From Deltaproteobacteria bacterium IMCC39524 (GTDB lineage: Bacteria > Desulfobacterota > Desulfuromonadia > Desulfuromonadales > BM103): a stretch of 64,000 bases of DNA. Made by a program: the position numbers and the translations under genes. The notes under the pieces were generated by a model. That model was not told where the DNA came from. It saw only the letters and a list, made by a program, of their open reading frames with translations, and ran no database searches. The DNA is taken from assembly GCA_029667085.1 (NCBI GenBank), contig JARUHJ010000003.1, forward strand, positions 186,001-250,000, in the 5' to 3' direction. Below are positions 1-8,033 of the stretch, one piece after another (positions within the stretch are counted from its first letter, which is position 1; every line of letters starts with the position of its first letter).

Positions 1-182
<182 letters not shown>

Positions 183-782
183 TCAGATGTCGCGCCGTCC
201 TTCGACAGCGCGGTTCACAGTGGCTTCATCTACATATTCGAGTTCGCTGCCCATCGGAATGCCATATGCCAGGCGTGTGACTCTTATTCCGAGAGGCTGG
301 ACAAGCTTTGCCAAGTAAAGGGCTGTAGCATCACCTTCAACCGTAAAGTTGGTGGCAATGAGGAGCTCCTGTACCCCGCCTTGCTCAAGGCGTTTGATCA
401 GTGGGTTGATCTTGAGGTCTTCCGGTCCGACGCCATCCAGCGGAGAGAGGGCACCGTGCAGCACATGATAGCGGCCTTTGAAAGAACGGCTGCGTTCGAT
501 GGCCATGAGTGCCTGCGGTTCTTCCACAACACAGACCAGGCCCTCATCCCGCCTTGTGTCGCAACAGAGGGGGCAGGGGTCTTGTTCTGTGATGTGGAAA
601 CAGACAGAGCAGAACCTAGTGTTGCGTTGCAGGTCTAAAATTGCTTCTGCCAGCGCCTCGGCCTGAGCTTTAGGTTGGCGGAGCAAGAAAAAGGCCAGCC
701 GGGTTGCCGTCTTGTTGCCGACACCTGGAAATTTTGCCAATTCTGCGACCAATCTTGCGAAGGACGGGATGGAGTCTAACAT
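183..782 (-). CDS. recR: Recombination mediator protein RecR
   Basis: RecR works with RecF/RecO to load RecA at gapped DNA. The 199-residue length is standard. Visible are the N-terminal helix-hairpin-helix (FPGVGNKTATRLAFFLL), a four-cysteine zinc motif (CSVCFHITEQDPCPLCC) and the start of the Toprim domain (VCVVEEPQALMAIE). It is downstream of ybaB on the same strand, a widely conserved pairing, but separated by about 250 bp of AT-rich DNA, so it may also have its own promoter. No strong Shine-Dalgarno sequence is seen before the ATG. Confidence 0.95.
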   Translation of the reverse strand: MLDSIPSFARLVAELAKFPGVGNKTATRLAFFLLRQPKAQAEALAEAILDLQRNTRFCSVCFHITEQDPCPLCCDTRRDEGLVCVVEEPQALMAIERSRSFKGRYHVLHGALSPLDGVGPEDLKINPLIKRLEQGGVQELLIATNFTVEGDATALYLAKLVQPLGIRVTRLAYGIPMGSELEYVDEATVNRAVEGRRDI

Positions 783-1030
783 GATTTTTCGCAGAAATTC
801 AACAGTTTATGAGATTTCGAAGATATTTTAAGGGGGTCAAATTTTTTTCGTATCACTGAAAAAATTCCCGTTATTTTTTTTAGTGAAGGTAAAGAAATTC
901 ACTTTAGCTTAAAAAAATTGGCATATGCAAGGATTAAGTTTACCGGCTCCGGTTCACAAGGGTCGAGGCCTCTCTGTTGCGCTGTGTCCTTTTTGCTCAC
1001 TTTATGGCGAATCTTCGCCGACGACTCAGA

Positions 1031-1348
1031 TTAGAAGAGGCCCGGAATGTTCATGCCGCCGGTCAATTTGCCCATCTCTTCCTGAGCCATCTGCTGGCTT
1101 TGCTTGATCGCTTCGTTGACCGCTGCAGTCACCAGGTCCTGAAGCATCTCTACATCCTCCGGATCGACTGCTGTCGGGTCTATCTTCAGGTCAAGGAGCT
1201 GTTGCTTTCCACTGACGACGGCAGTCACCATGCCACCGCCGGAAGAGGCTTCAACCTGCTTGCTCTCGAGCTCTTCCTGAAGTTCTGCCATGCGGCGCTG
1301 CATCTGCTGAGCCTGCTTCATGATGTTGCCGATACCACCTTTTGCCAT
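1031..1348 (-). CDS. ybaB: YbaB/EbfC family nucleoid-associated protein
   Basis: A 105-residue DNA-binding protein of the YbaB/EbfC family, which forms tweezer-like dimers and is nearly always encoded between dnaX and recR, as here. The sequence starts with a typical MAKGGIGNIMKQAQQMQRRM amphipathic helix and ends in a Gly/Pro-rich tail. A GGAGG ribosome-binding site precedes the ATG. It lies 129 bp downstream of the dnaX stop codon and is probably co-transcribed with it. Confidence 0.93.
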   Translation of the reverse strand: MAKGGIGNIMKQAQQMQRRMAELQEELESKQVEASSGGGMVTAVVSGKQQLLDLKIDPTAVDPEDVEMLQDLVTAAVNEAIKQSQQMAQEEMGKLTGGMNIPGLF

Positions 1349-1477
1349 TGCGCTTCCTCCGTTCTTGTCAGCCTGACTTGGGGCTGCTCTGTTAATTTAT
1401 GACCAAATATATTGCTATGAGGGGTTTCGCCTACAGATGTTACTGCGCGCTCCTCAATCTTGCAGTCTACCTTATTT

Positions 1478-3193
1478 CTAAACAAATCCCTTGTCGATGG
1501 GGATAACTTTTTTAATTTCGCCTTTGAAAATGTCCTGCACCGACTTCAGCGCCGGGTGCTCCATGGCATCTTCGCGCAAACGTCGCATGCGATCTGTCTC
1601 TTTGGCTTCGCGTTCTTCCACCAGAGAAGGAGGCGCAGTACTCTGCTGTTCAATATCAACAGCAAGGATGCGTAGCTTTACCGGCTGCCCGAAGTACTCT
1701 GTTATCAAAACATCGAGATCCTGACTGATGTCCGGCTCCTGAAGCTGGCTGATCATGAACGACCCCTTTGCATAGCCTATCTCGATAACCGGAATTTCCA
1801 GCTTGAGAAGACGACCGTGTTCAAGGACAGAGCCAAGCATCGGTCGGCTTTGTTTGACTTGCTCAACCAGCCCCTGCCAACCCTTGCTCTCGGTCGATGT
1901 GGCGACGGGGGCTTCAGGCTTTTTTGGCGGCGGGTCCGGACTTGGGATTGGAGTGGTCGGTGCCGGCACCGGAGCTGGACTGGCACTCTGAGTCGAGCTT
2001 GACGTTGGCCGTTGCACAGGATGCTGGGCTTTTGCTAAGGGCGTTGACCCCATACGTTTTTCCAGACTTTCGATGTGGTTGATAAGCTTTGCGAGGTCCT
2101 GGGTCGGCGCGAGGGTGGCCAGACGTACGAGGCTCATTTCAAGCGTCAGTAGGGGGAAGCTGCTGTTGACCAGCTCGGTCTGGGTTTTCATGAGCAGGGT
2201 CACGATGCGTTGCAGGTCGTCGAGAGAGGCCTCTTCGGCTAAGGACTTCAGCTCTTTGAGTTCTTCTCCGACCAGGTCGAGCATCTCAGCAGGATCTTCA
2301 ACAACCTTGCAGATCACCATGCCACGGAACATCTCGAGCAGATCTTGTGTGAAGCGGCGCAGTGCAAGGCCAAGCTGGTCTACGCGACGGACGGCATCGA
2401 GTGCGCGGCGACTATCCCGTTGCAGCACTGCTTCTACAGTATCAAGCAATAGCCTGCGATCTACCATTCCGAGAAGGGTTTGCACGGCTTCATCGTCCAC
2501 CTGCTCGCCGGAGAAGGCGATCACCTGGTCAAGGGTGGAGAGGGCGTCGCGCATGCTGCCTTCGCCCTGCCTGGCAACCAGGCTGAGGCTGTGATCGGAA
2601 ATGGTCAATTGCTCAGCATCAGAGATTTCGCGCATCCGGCTGGCAACTCTGGCCAGTGGGATTTTGCGGAAGTCGAACCGTTGACAGCGTGACAGGATAG
2701 TAATCGGAATCTTGTGTGGTTCTGTCGTGGCAAAGATGAACTTGGCGTGCTCCGGAGGTTCTTCAAGAGTCTTTAGTAACGCGTTGAAGGCGTTGGTCGA
2801 GAGCATGTGAACTTCGTCGATAATGAAGATTTTAAAGCGGGAGCGGTTGGGCAGGTAACGGATGTTTTCCCGCAGCTCACGAACGTCGTCGACGCCGGTA
2901 TTCGAGGCGCCGTCTATTTCGATGACATCAAGGCCTTGTCCGGCCGTGATTTCCGTGCAGGAAGAACAACTTCCACACGGCTGGTCGGAGAGACCTTCGT
3001 CGCAATTTAAGGCTTTGGCAAGAATGCGTGCTGCAGAGGTTTTGCCGACACCACGTGCGCCGGTAAAGAGAAAGGCATGATGAATGCGGCCAGAACGGAT
3101 GGCGTTGGCCAGAGTCTGGCTGACGTGCTCCTGGCCGATCAGATCGGTGAAATTTTGTGGACGCCACTTTCGGGCGAGAACCAGATAGGCCAT
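1478..3193 (-). CDS. dnaX: DNA polymerase III subunits gamma/tau
   Basis: Clamp-loader ATPase of the replicative polymerase. Visible in the 571-residue tau form: Walker A GARGVGKT (45-52), a zinc site with Cys64, 73, 76 and 79, the DEVH Walker B box (126-129) and the SRC sensor (168-170), followed by domain III and a Pro/Thr/Ser-rich linker from about 385 to 430. In the linker the codons CCA AAA AAG CCT GAA contain the heptamer A AAA AAG; a -1 shift there would add one Ala and stop at TGA, giving a 426-residue gamma-like product. Downstream of the SRP RNA and upstream of ybaB-recR on the same strand. Confidence 0.95.
   Translation of the reverse strand: MAYLVLARKWRPQNFTDLIGQEHVSQTLANAIRSGRIHHAFLFTGARGVGKTSAARILAKALNCDEGLSDQPCGSCSSCTEITAGQGLDVIEIDGASNTGVDDVRELRENIRYLPNRSRFKIFIIDEVHMLSTNAFNALLKTLEEPPEHAKFIFATTEPHKIPITILSRCQRFDFRKIPLARVASRMREISDAEQLTISDHSLSLVARQGEGSMRDALSTLDQVIAFSGEQVDDEAVQTLLGMVDRRLLLDTVEAVLQRDSRRALDAVRRVDQLGLALRRFTQDLLEMFRGMVICKVVEDPAEMLDLVGEELKELKSLAEEASLDDLQRIVTLLMKTQTELVNSSFPLLTLEMSLVRLATLAPTQDLAKLINHIESLEKRMGSTPLAKAQHPVQRPTSSSTQSASPAPVPAPTTPIPSPDPPPKKPEAPVATSTESKGWQGLVEQVKQSRPMLGSVLEHGRLLKLEIPVIEIGYAKGSFMISQLQEPDISQDLDVLITEYFGQPVKLRILAVDIEQQSTAPPSLVEEREAKETDRMRRLREDAMEHPALKSVQDIFKGEIKKVIPIDKGFV
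1914..1925 (-). promoter_or_regulatory. Putative programmed -1 frameshift site in dnaX
   Basis: The minus strand reads A AAA AAG in the zero frame, then GCC TGA in the -1 frame. This is the same slippery heptamer and the same one-codon-then-stop arrangement as in E. coli dnaX. I do not see a convincing internal Shine-Dalgarno sequence upstream or a compact stem-loop directly downstream, so efficiency is unknown. Confidence 0.5.
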
Positions 3194-3245
3194 TGTCTCT
3201 CAGTTCGGCTGATGGTGAACAGCGTAACCGGCGACTTGCCGGCAC

Positions 3246-3355
3246 AAGTGACAGCCAGGCACTCCCGCGGCACACGGCTGAGGCCGCTGCCGCTGCTCCC
3301 TTCCGGGCCTGACGGAGTTCACGGCCGTCCGTTGCGCGGGACCCGGCTGTCACTT
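3246..3355 (-). ncRNA. ffs: Signal recognition particle RNA, bacterial small (4.5S) type
   Basis: On the minus strand the core GTCAGGCCCGGAAGGGAGCA matches the conserved SRP RNA apical domain (GGAA-type loop and symmetric internal loop). The ends pair as AAGTGACAGCC with GGCTGTCACTT, giving a hairpin of about 110 nt, the expected size for the Alu-less form. It binds Ffh for co-translational membrane targeting. It sits between tRNA-Ser and dnaX on the same strand. Confidence 0.93.
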
Positions 3356-3425
3356 CTGACGGCAAATACGATTAAGACAAGGTCGCAGCTAGAAATGACG
3401 ATGTGATTCGTGTCTGTTGTTAAAT

Positions 3426-3514
<89 letters not shown>

Positions 3515-3592
3515 GCAGAACAGGAAAAGTACACTAAAGGATACTTTTCTGTAAAGGCTTTTCTCAGGGGTAAAAAATGCCAGGTTTTGTCG

Positions 3593-4444
3593 CTATCTAT
3601 AAGGGGTCAGGCGAATCGTGCCCACGTCAATAATCTTTCCCGCGACAGCATTTCGGCAACCCGATTCATGTAACCCCAATTTACCATAGGGCTCGCCTGC
3701 GATCGGTTGGCCGCGAGTACGGGTACGGGCGGCCAGACACCACTGCCCGGGACGTTCGACATAGAGTTGAAACCGGCCGTCATCACCGACAGAAGGTGAG
3801 GTTGCCTCGGGCATGTGTTGAAAGTCATTGTCTGGATATGCGATGACAAAGGCACCGGGAAGTGGCTTGTCATCAGAATCAACCAGTTGGCCACTAAAAC
3901 CGGTCTCTCCGCTGGTCAGGGTGCCTTCACGCATCAACATGGGTTGAGCGACCCCCTGGAGAGTGAAATTAACAACTGTGACTTCGCCCGGATTGACTGT
4001 CACTGGATTTCTTGCAGGCAGCGCCCAGGTATCACCCGGCTTGGGTGGCCCGGCATCGGCTCCGGACTGGCGCATACGCGCGACCAGGTAGTAATCCCCT
4101 TCGACCAGATCCAGAAAGTAGTGGCCCTTTTCATCCACCAGAGCTTCGAAGTCGGCGGGTCCGCGCAGGCTGCTGCGCATGTTGCGGTAGGCGTATACGT
4201 AGGCGCCGGCGGCGGGGTGGGCTTTTCCGTGAGTTATACGACCAGTGATACCGGTAGACGAAGTCAGAATAGATCTGTCGACGCCTGTTTGCGATTGTGA
4301 TGAAAGGCAACCGAAAAGCAAACACGCCAGGAGAAGAAAGGGCAGCCTGATAATGGCTTGGAAGTAAGAATAGTTCAATGTAGTCTCAAAGTTAACAGGT
4401 TTAATTGCCTGGTATCTTAGCTTTATCAACGACCTCAAGTTCAC
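3593..4444 (-). CDS. Lipoprotein with carboxypeptidase-regulatory-like domains
   Basis: A probable outer-membrane or periplasmic lipoprotein. A hydrophobic stretch ends in a lipobox-like LLFGC with the candidate lipidated Cys at about residue 46. The mature part has repeats of the carboxypeptidase-regulatory/transthyretin-like beta-sandwich type, for example ITGRITHGKAHPAAGAYVYA and FSGQLVDSDDKPLPGAFVIA. The start is uncertain: the GTG at 4444 overlaps the end of the preceding gene by 44 bp, whereas a TTG at 4378 would place about 22 residues before the lipobox, as in a normal lipoprotein signal. Neither has a clear ribosome-binding site. It is probably translationally coupled to the large surface protein upstream. 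Function unknown. Confidence 0.7.
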   Translation of the reverse strand: MNLRSLIKLRYQAIKPVNFETTLNYSYFQAIIRLPFLLLACLLFGCLSSQSQTGVDRSILTSSTGITGRITHGKAHPAAGAYVYAYRNMRSSLRGPADFEALVDEKGHYFLDLVEGDYYLVARMRQSGADAGPPKPGDTWALPARNPVTVNPGEVTVVNFTLQGVAQPMLMREGTLTSGETGFSGQLVDSDDKPLPGAFVIAYPDNDFQHMPEATSPSVGDDGRFQLYVERPGQWCLAARTRTRGQPIAGEPYGKLGLHESGCRNAVAGKIIDVGTIRLTPYR

Positions 4445-7400
4445 CGAAGATTATTACGTTGGGCAGAGTGGCCCCGTCTGCCCGGGTGTTGCCCTCATCG
4501 GTCAAGACACCATTGTCGGTGTTGGTGTATGTATTACCTATGGAAGAGTTTCCGGTCGTAGCCCCAAGTTTTACACTAGAGCCGGCCCTGTTAAAGATTA
4601 AGTAGTCTTCTGGATCACCCGCCAAACTATTACCATCGACGTGGTTCCCGTATAAGTAAAGGTTGGCTGTTTCTCCTGTGTTATCGATTGCGATGCCCTC
4701 GAACTTGACCGCTTCGATTTGGTTCTTTTGTAAGTTGATCGAAAGAGTTTTCCCCGGAGATTGATTACTTACGAATATCCCATTTCCGAAGGTTCTTGAA
4801 ATTTCGTTGTCAAAGACGCTTGCCCATAAATTCAGGCCCTTATTATCCAAAATGATGCCAGTATTACTCACATTCGAAATTTTGTTTCCAGATAAGTCGA
4901 CCCCGAGACCCAAGCCTTCGTTTTCCAGAACGATCCCTGAGCCATCAGAACTTATCGTGCCAATGTTCTGCAAATCATTATTTGAAATGTTTACAAAGAC
5001 CTCCCCTGCATTGTTAATGTTCTTAATATGAATCCCATCATAACCCACCGTGTTGATAGAGTTGTCAGTTATAAATGACTCATTCACATGAGGAACCAAC
5101 TCATCAAGGGAAATACCGTAATTCACTCCAGTTATGCCAATATGGTTAACATTGACCCCACCCACCCCGTTACCGTAAATAGCAGTTGTTGAATTGGTAA
5201 TGTTGATGCGCGAGACCTCGCTACCGTCAGCCAGAGTAACTGCTGTCCCGGCATTTCTAATCACAGGAACCGCAGTGCCACCAGAGATCGTAGGCAGATT
5301 GATGCGTCCGAGTTGATCGGTATTTACTTTATGCTCAGAGCTTTCCCCCAACAGGCGCTGGTTGGCAGTGAGAGTAAATCCTTCGCCATCAAAAAAGCTA
5401 TCGGAATAGAGCAGTACGATCTCACTGTCGGTAGAATTGGCGGCTGTCAGAGTGTTAAAGGGAGCTTCGACGGTGCCATCGCCAACCCCCGCCTGTGAAT
5501 CAACGTGGGCGATGGAAATTTGATTATTGTTATCTGTCAAGATCTCATTATGAACTGGTGTCGAAGAGTCCTCATGACGTTCTGCAACGATGATATCCGG
5601 GTCTCGCTGAATACGTTCGGTCATCCGCTTGCGTAAACCCAGCAAAGGTTCTGGAAAGTCCTTCGAAAAGACACCGAAAGGAATACGGGCGCGGGCGCTG
5701 ACAAAATAGTCGGTGTCTCTCACATCATCGTGACGAACCTCCCCGCCAATTTCGAAAAACGAGCCCTGCCAGCTGAAAGCATCCTGGAAACGGACCTCCA
5801 ATCGCGCTTTTGGACCGGAGATGTCGTCCATTCCTGCCGCTGAAAAAGAAAAACCACCGAGGTAACCATGAACTTCCTGTGACCTGAACCAAGGAAGAAC
5901 CCAACCAATTTCTGCATCAAAACCACTCATCGATTTTTCCATGGTTTTAAAGGCTTGACCACCGGTTTGATGGATCAATGTGGTTCCTGAATAGATGACT
6001 TGATTTAAGCTTTCCTGGCTTTTAATCAGATATTCTTCCTCGTCAGCGAGATACCAATTGACACGGGCAGAATACTTTTCGGTCATGGCTTCAGCACCAA
6101 GCGTGAATTGGTCGAAATCATTATGGTTCTCTGACTTGCGCAAATCATAGAAGCCATAACCGCCAAGGACCCAGCTGTTGTTGATGATTTTACGGTAACC
6201 AAGGCCAAAATTGCCTTCCTTGGCATCGTTGTCATCGAGTTGAAATCGCAGATCTCCAAAGAGCATACTGTTGGCATTTTGGGTAATGGGGAAAAATAAA
6301 TCGGCTTCACCAATAATGCTATCGTTGCCTAATCTTCCTTTCAGTTCGACATGGGCAGCCCATTCTTGACTCTTGCTTGTCTTTGACCTGGACGGGGCAT
6401 CAGGAATCGTTTCGGACGCTGTCTCCTTGAGTGCTGTTAAGGAGGCCCCCTTTGACACCTGGTCTTCTTTGGCCGGAGTGGGCCTGGCAGTAACGGTCGG
6501 TGTCGCCTCAAGGGTTTCTCTGGCCAAAACGGTGGTGACAACCAAAGCGTCTTCGTTGGTGGTGTCGTTGTCCTCGACGATATCACTGACTTTGTTGATG
6601 GTAAGGCTGACCTCCTGGGTGGTCGTGTTGCCGGCATCGTCGGTGACGGTGACGATGAAGCTGTCTCTGCCGTTGTAATCAGCGTTCGGCGTATAATTCC
6701 AGACGCCTGAGGCCTCATTGATAAAGGCTCTGCCATTGGTCGCAGTGCCCGTAACACTGAAAATAGTCCCGTCGGTCAGGCCATTGCCGTCTGTGGCGGT
6801 CAGGGTGCCATTGATGACGCTATCTTCATCCCCGCTGGCGCTGGTGGTTCCGCCGATCGTGGTCGGCACGTTAACCGGGGCGACCGTGATGGTGACCTTG
6901 GCGGTCTCAGTGATTCCACCTCTGCTGACGGAGTATGTGTAGGTGTCCTTGCCCTTGAAGTTGGCATCAGGATTGTAGCTAACAGTACCCTTGTTGCCAT
7001 CGACGATCGCAACAGTTCCGTTGGTGCCCTGAGAGACAGCGGTGACGGTCGGTGTTGCCTCAAATGTGTCGTTGGCCAACACGTTGGTGACAACCACAGC
7101 GTCCTCGTTGGTGGTGTCGCTGTCCTCGACGATATCGCTGACTTTGTTGATGGTAAGGCTGACCTCCTGGGTGGTCGTGTTGCCGGCATCGTCGGTGACG
7201 GTGACGGTGAAGCTGTCTCTGCCGTTGTAATCAGCGTTCGGCGTATAATTCCAGACGCCTGAGCTTTCATTGATAACGGCTCTGCCGTTGGTCGCAGCGC
7301 CCGTAACACTGAAAATAGTCCCGTCGGTCAGGCCATCGCCGTCTGTGGCGGTCAGGGTGCCATTGAAGACGCTATCTTCATCACCGTTGGCGCTCGTGGC

Positions 7401-7892
7401 CCCGCTGATCTTCGTTGCTGTGATACTTGTGGCGTATTGCTCAAGAAGGTTCAAACCTTCTGTGCTCAGGAGGAGTTCCTGATAACCTTCTATCAGCAGA
7501 ACCTTCTGGCTTTCGGCAAGGTCTGCACGGGCAACAAGGATAAGATTCGTTTGGTTCGTTTCATCAGATATCTGCAAATTGGCAAGGGACGAGAGGCTAC
7601 CAGGAACTTGTTTATTATACGTACTTTGACTGAGCAGTGCTGCATCAAGTTTGTTGAACTTCAACAACATACCAAGCAAAGTTGCCTGGTCGGTATAATT
7701 GTGCACTACAACCGTGTCACCAAAAGCACGGTCGATCTGTTTGTCTAAATAGAGTTGATTCGCAGATTGTTGTCTATTCTCTTGCGCAAGGCTGATTCCA
7801 AGCAAGGCGCGTGCGCAAGCTGGCTGGGCCAGAATTAGCAGAAAGAGGCAGGCCAGAAGTAAGGCCGGAAGGGCCTTATTGAAACGTTTCAT
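4401..7892 (-). CDS. Large surface protein: SBP-like N-terminus, cadherin/VCBS-like repeats, outer-membrane barrel, beta-helix
   Basis: The start at 7892 (1163 residues) is chosen because MKRFNKALPALLLACLFLL begins a clear signal peptide ending near PACA, with GGGTGG upstream. In order: residues 29-155 resemble part of a PhnD-type periplasmic binding fold (KLDAALLSQSTYN); 161-468 are duplicated cadherin/VCBS-like modules (GTLTATDGDGLTDG, VWNYTPNADYNGRDSFTVTV); about 510-757 look like an inverse-autotransporter or porin-like barrel with alternating polar/aromatic strands (LGYRKIINNSWVLGGYGFYD); 790-1163 form an Asn/Gly-rich right-handed beta-helix. The domain assignments are inferences from sequence style. 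A role in adhesion is possible; the SBP-like part is odd for such a protein. Confidence 0.72.
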   Translation of the reverse strand: MKRFNKALPALLLACLFLLILAQPACARALLGISLAQENRQQSANQLYLDKQIDRAFGDTVVVHNYTDQATLLGMLLKFNKLDAALLSQSTYNKQVPGSLSSLANLQISDETNQTNLILVARADLAESQKVLLIEGYQELLLSTEGLNLLEQYATSITATKISGATSANGDEDSVFNGTLTATDGDGLTDGTIFSVTGAATNGRAVINESSGVWNYTPNADYNGRDSFTVTVTDDAGNTTTQEVSLTINKVSDIVEDSDTTNEDAVVVTNVLANDTFEATPTVTAVSQGTNGTVAIVDGNKGTVSYNPDANFKGKDTYTYSVSRGGITETAKVTITVAPVNVPTTIGGTTSASGDEDSVINGTLTATDGNGLTDGTIFSVTGTATNGRAFINEASGVWNYTPNADYNGRDSFIVTVTDDAGNTTTQEVSLTINKVSDIVEDNDTTNEDALVVTTVLARETLEATPTVTARPTPAKEDQVSKGASLTALKETASETIPDAPSRSKTSKSQEWAAHVELKGRLGNDSIIGEADLFFPITQNANSMLFGDLRFQLDDNDAKEGNFGLGYRKIINNSWVLGGYGFYDLRKSENHNDFDQFTLGAEAMTEKYSARVNWYLADEEEYLIKSQESLNQVIYSGTTLIHQTGGQAFKTMEKSMSGFDAEIGWVLPWFRSQEVHGYLGGFSFSAAGMDDISGPKARLEVRFQDAFSWQGSFFEIGGEVRHDDVRDTDYFVSARARIPFGVFSKDFPEPLLGLRKRMTERIQRDPDIIVAERHEDSSTPVHNEILTDNNNQISIAHVDSQAGVGDGTVEAPFNTLTAANSTDSEIVLLYSDSFFDGEGFTLTANQRLLGESSEHKVNTDQLGRINLPTISGGTAVPVIRNAGTAVTLADGSEVSRINITNSTTAIYGNGVGGVNVNHIGITGVNYGISLDELVPHVNESFITDNSINTVGYDGIHIKNINNAGEVFVNISNNDLQNIGTISSDGSGIVLENEGLGLGVDLSGNKISNVSNTGIILDNKGLNLWASVFDNEISRTFGNGIFVSNQSPGKTLSINLQKNQIEAVKFEGIAIDNTGETANLYLYGNHVDGNSLAGDPEDYLIFNRAGSSVKLGATTGNSSIGNTYTNTDNGVLTDEGNTRADGATLPNVIIFGELEVVDKAKIPGN
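6487..6858 (-). repeat. Internal direct repeat, copy 2 (truncated module)
   Basis: Nearly the same DNA as 7039-7410, offset by exactly 552 bp (184 codons), so the reading frame is kept. It encodes the second cadherin/VCBS-like unit of the surface protein. Downstream of it, the second half of the 184-codon unit is missing and replaced by a Pro/Lys/Ser-rich linker. Confidence 0.8.
7039..7410 (-). repeat. Internal direct repeat, copy 1
   Basis: First copy of the 552-bp-spaced repeat inside the surface-protein gene; encodes the module beginning near residue 161. The high DNA identity between copies points to a recent duplication or gene conversion. Confidence 0.8.
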
Positions 7893-7973
7893 TGATGATG
7901 ACCACCCTTTGGAAGATAGAAAAAACTTTCCCAATATAGCTCACTTTCTGATTAAAAATCAAAGGTGTTCATA

Positions 7974-8014
7974 ACAAGACAGCCCCGTGAGAAAAACTCA
8001 CGGGGCTGTCTTGT
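7974..8014 (-). terminator. Strong hairpin between the surface-protein and LpoA-like genes
   Basis: ACAAGACAGCCCCGTGAG (7974-7991) pairs perfectly with 7997-8014 around a 5-nt loop. It lies just past the stop of the LpoA-like gene on the minus strand. The T-tract on that strand is weak, but the 18-bp stem is strong. Confidence 0.8.
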
Positions 8015-8033
8015 TCAGTCAGTTCGATTTGTT

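Noticed and set aside
1005-1020. Small hairpin GGCGAATCTTCGCC after ybaB as a terminator.
   Set aside because: Six-base stem with a two-base loop and no T-run on the minus strand.
1777-1986. A 69-codon frame overlapping dnaX as the product of frameshifting.
   Set aside because: It is in the other alternative frame; the -1 frame after the heptamer stops at once at TGA.
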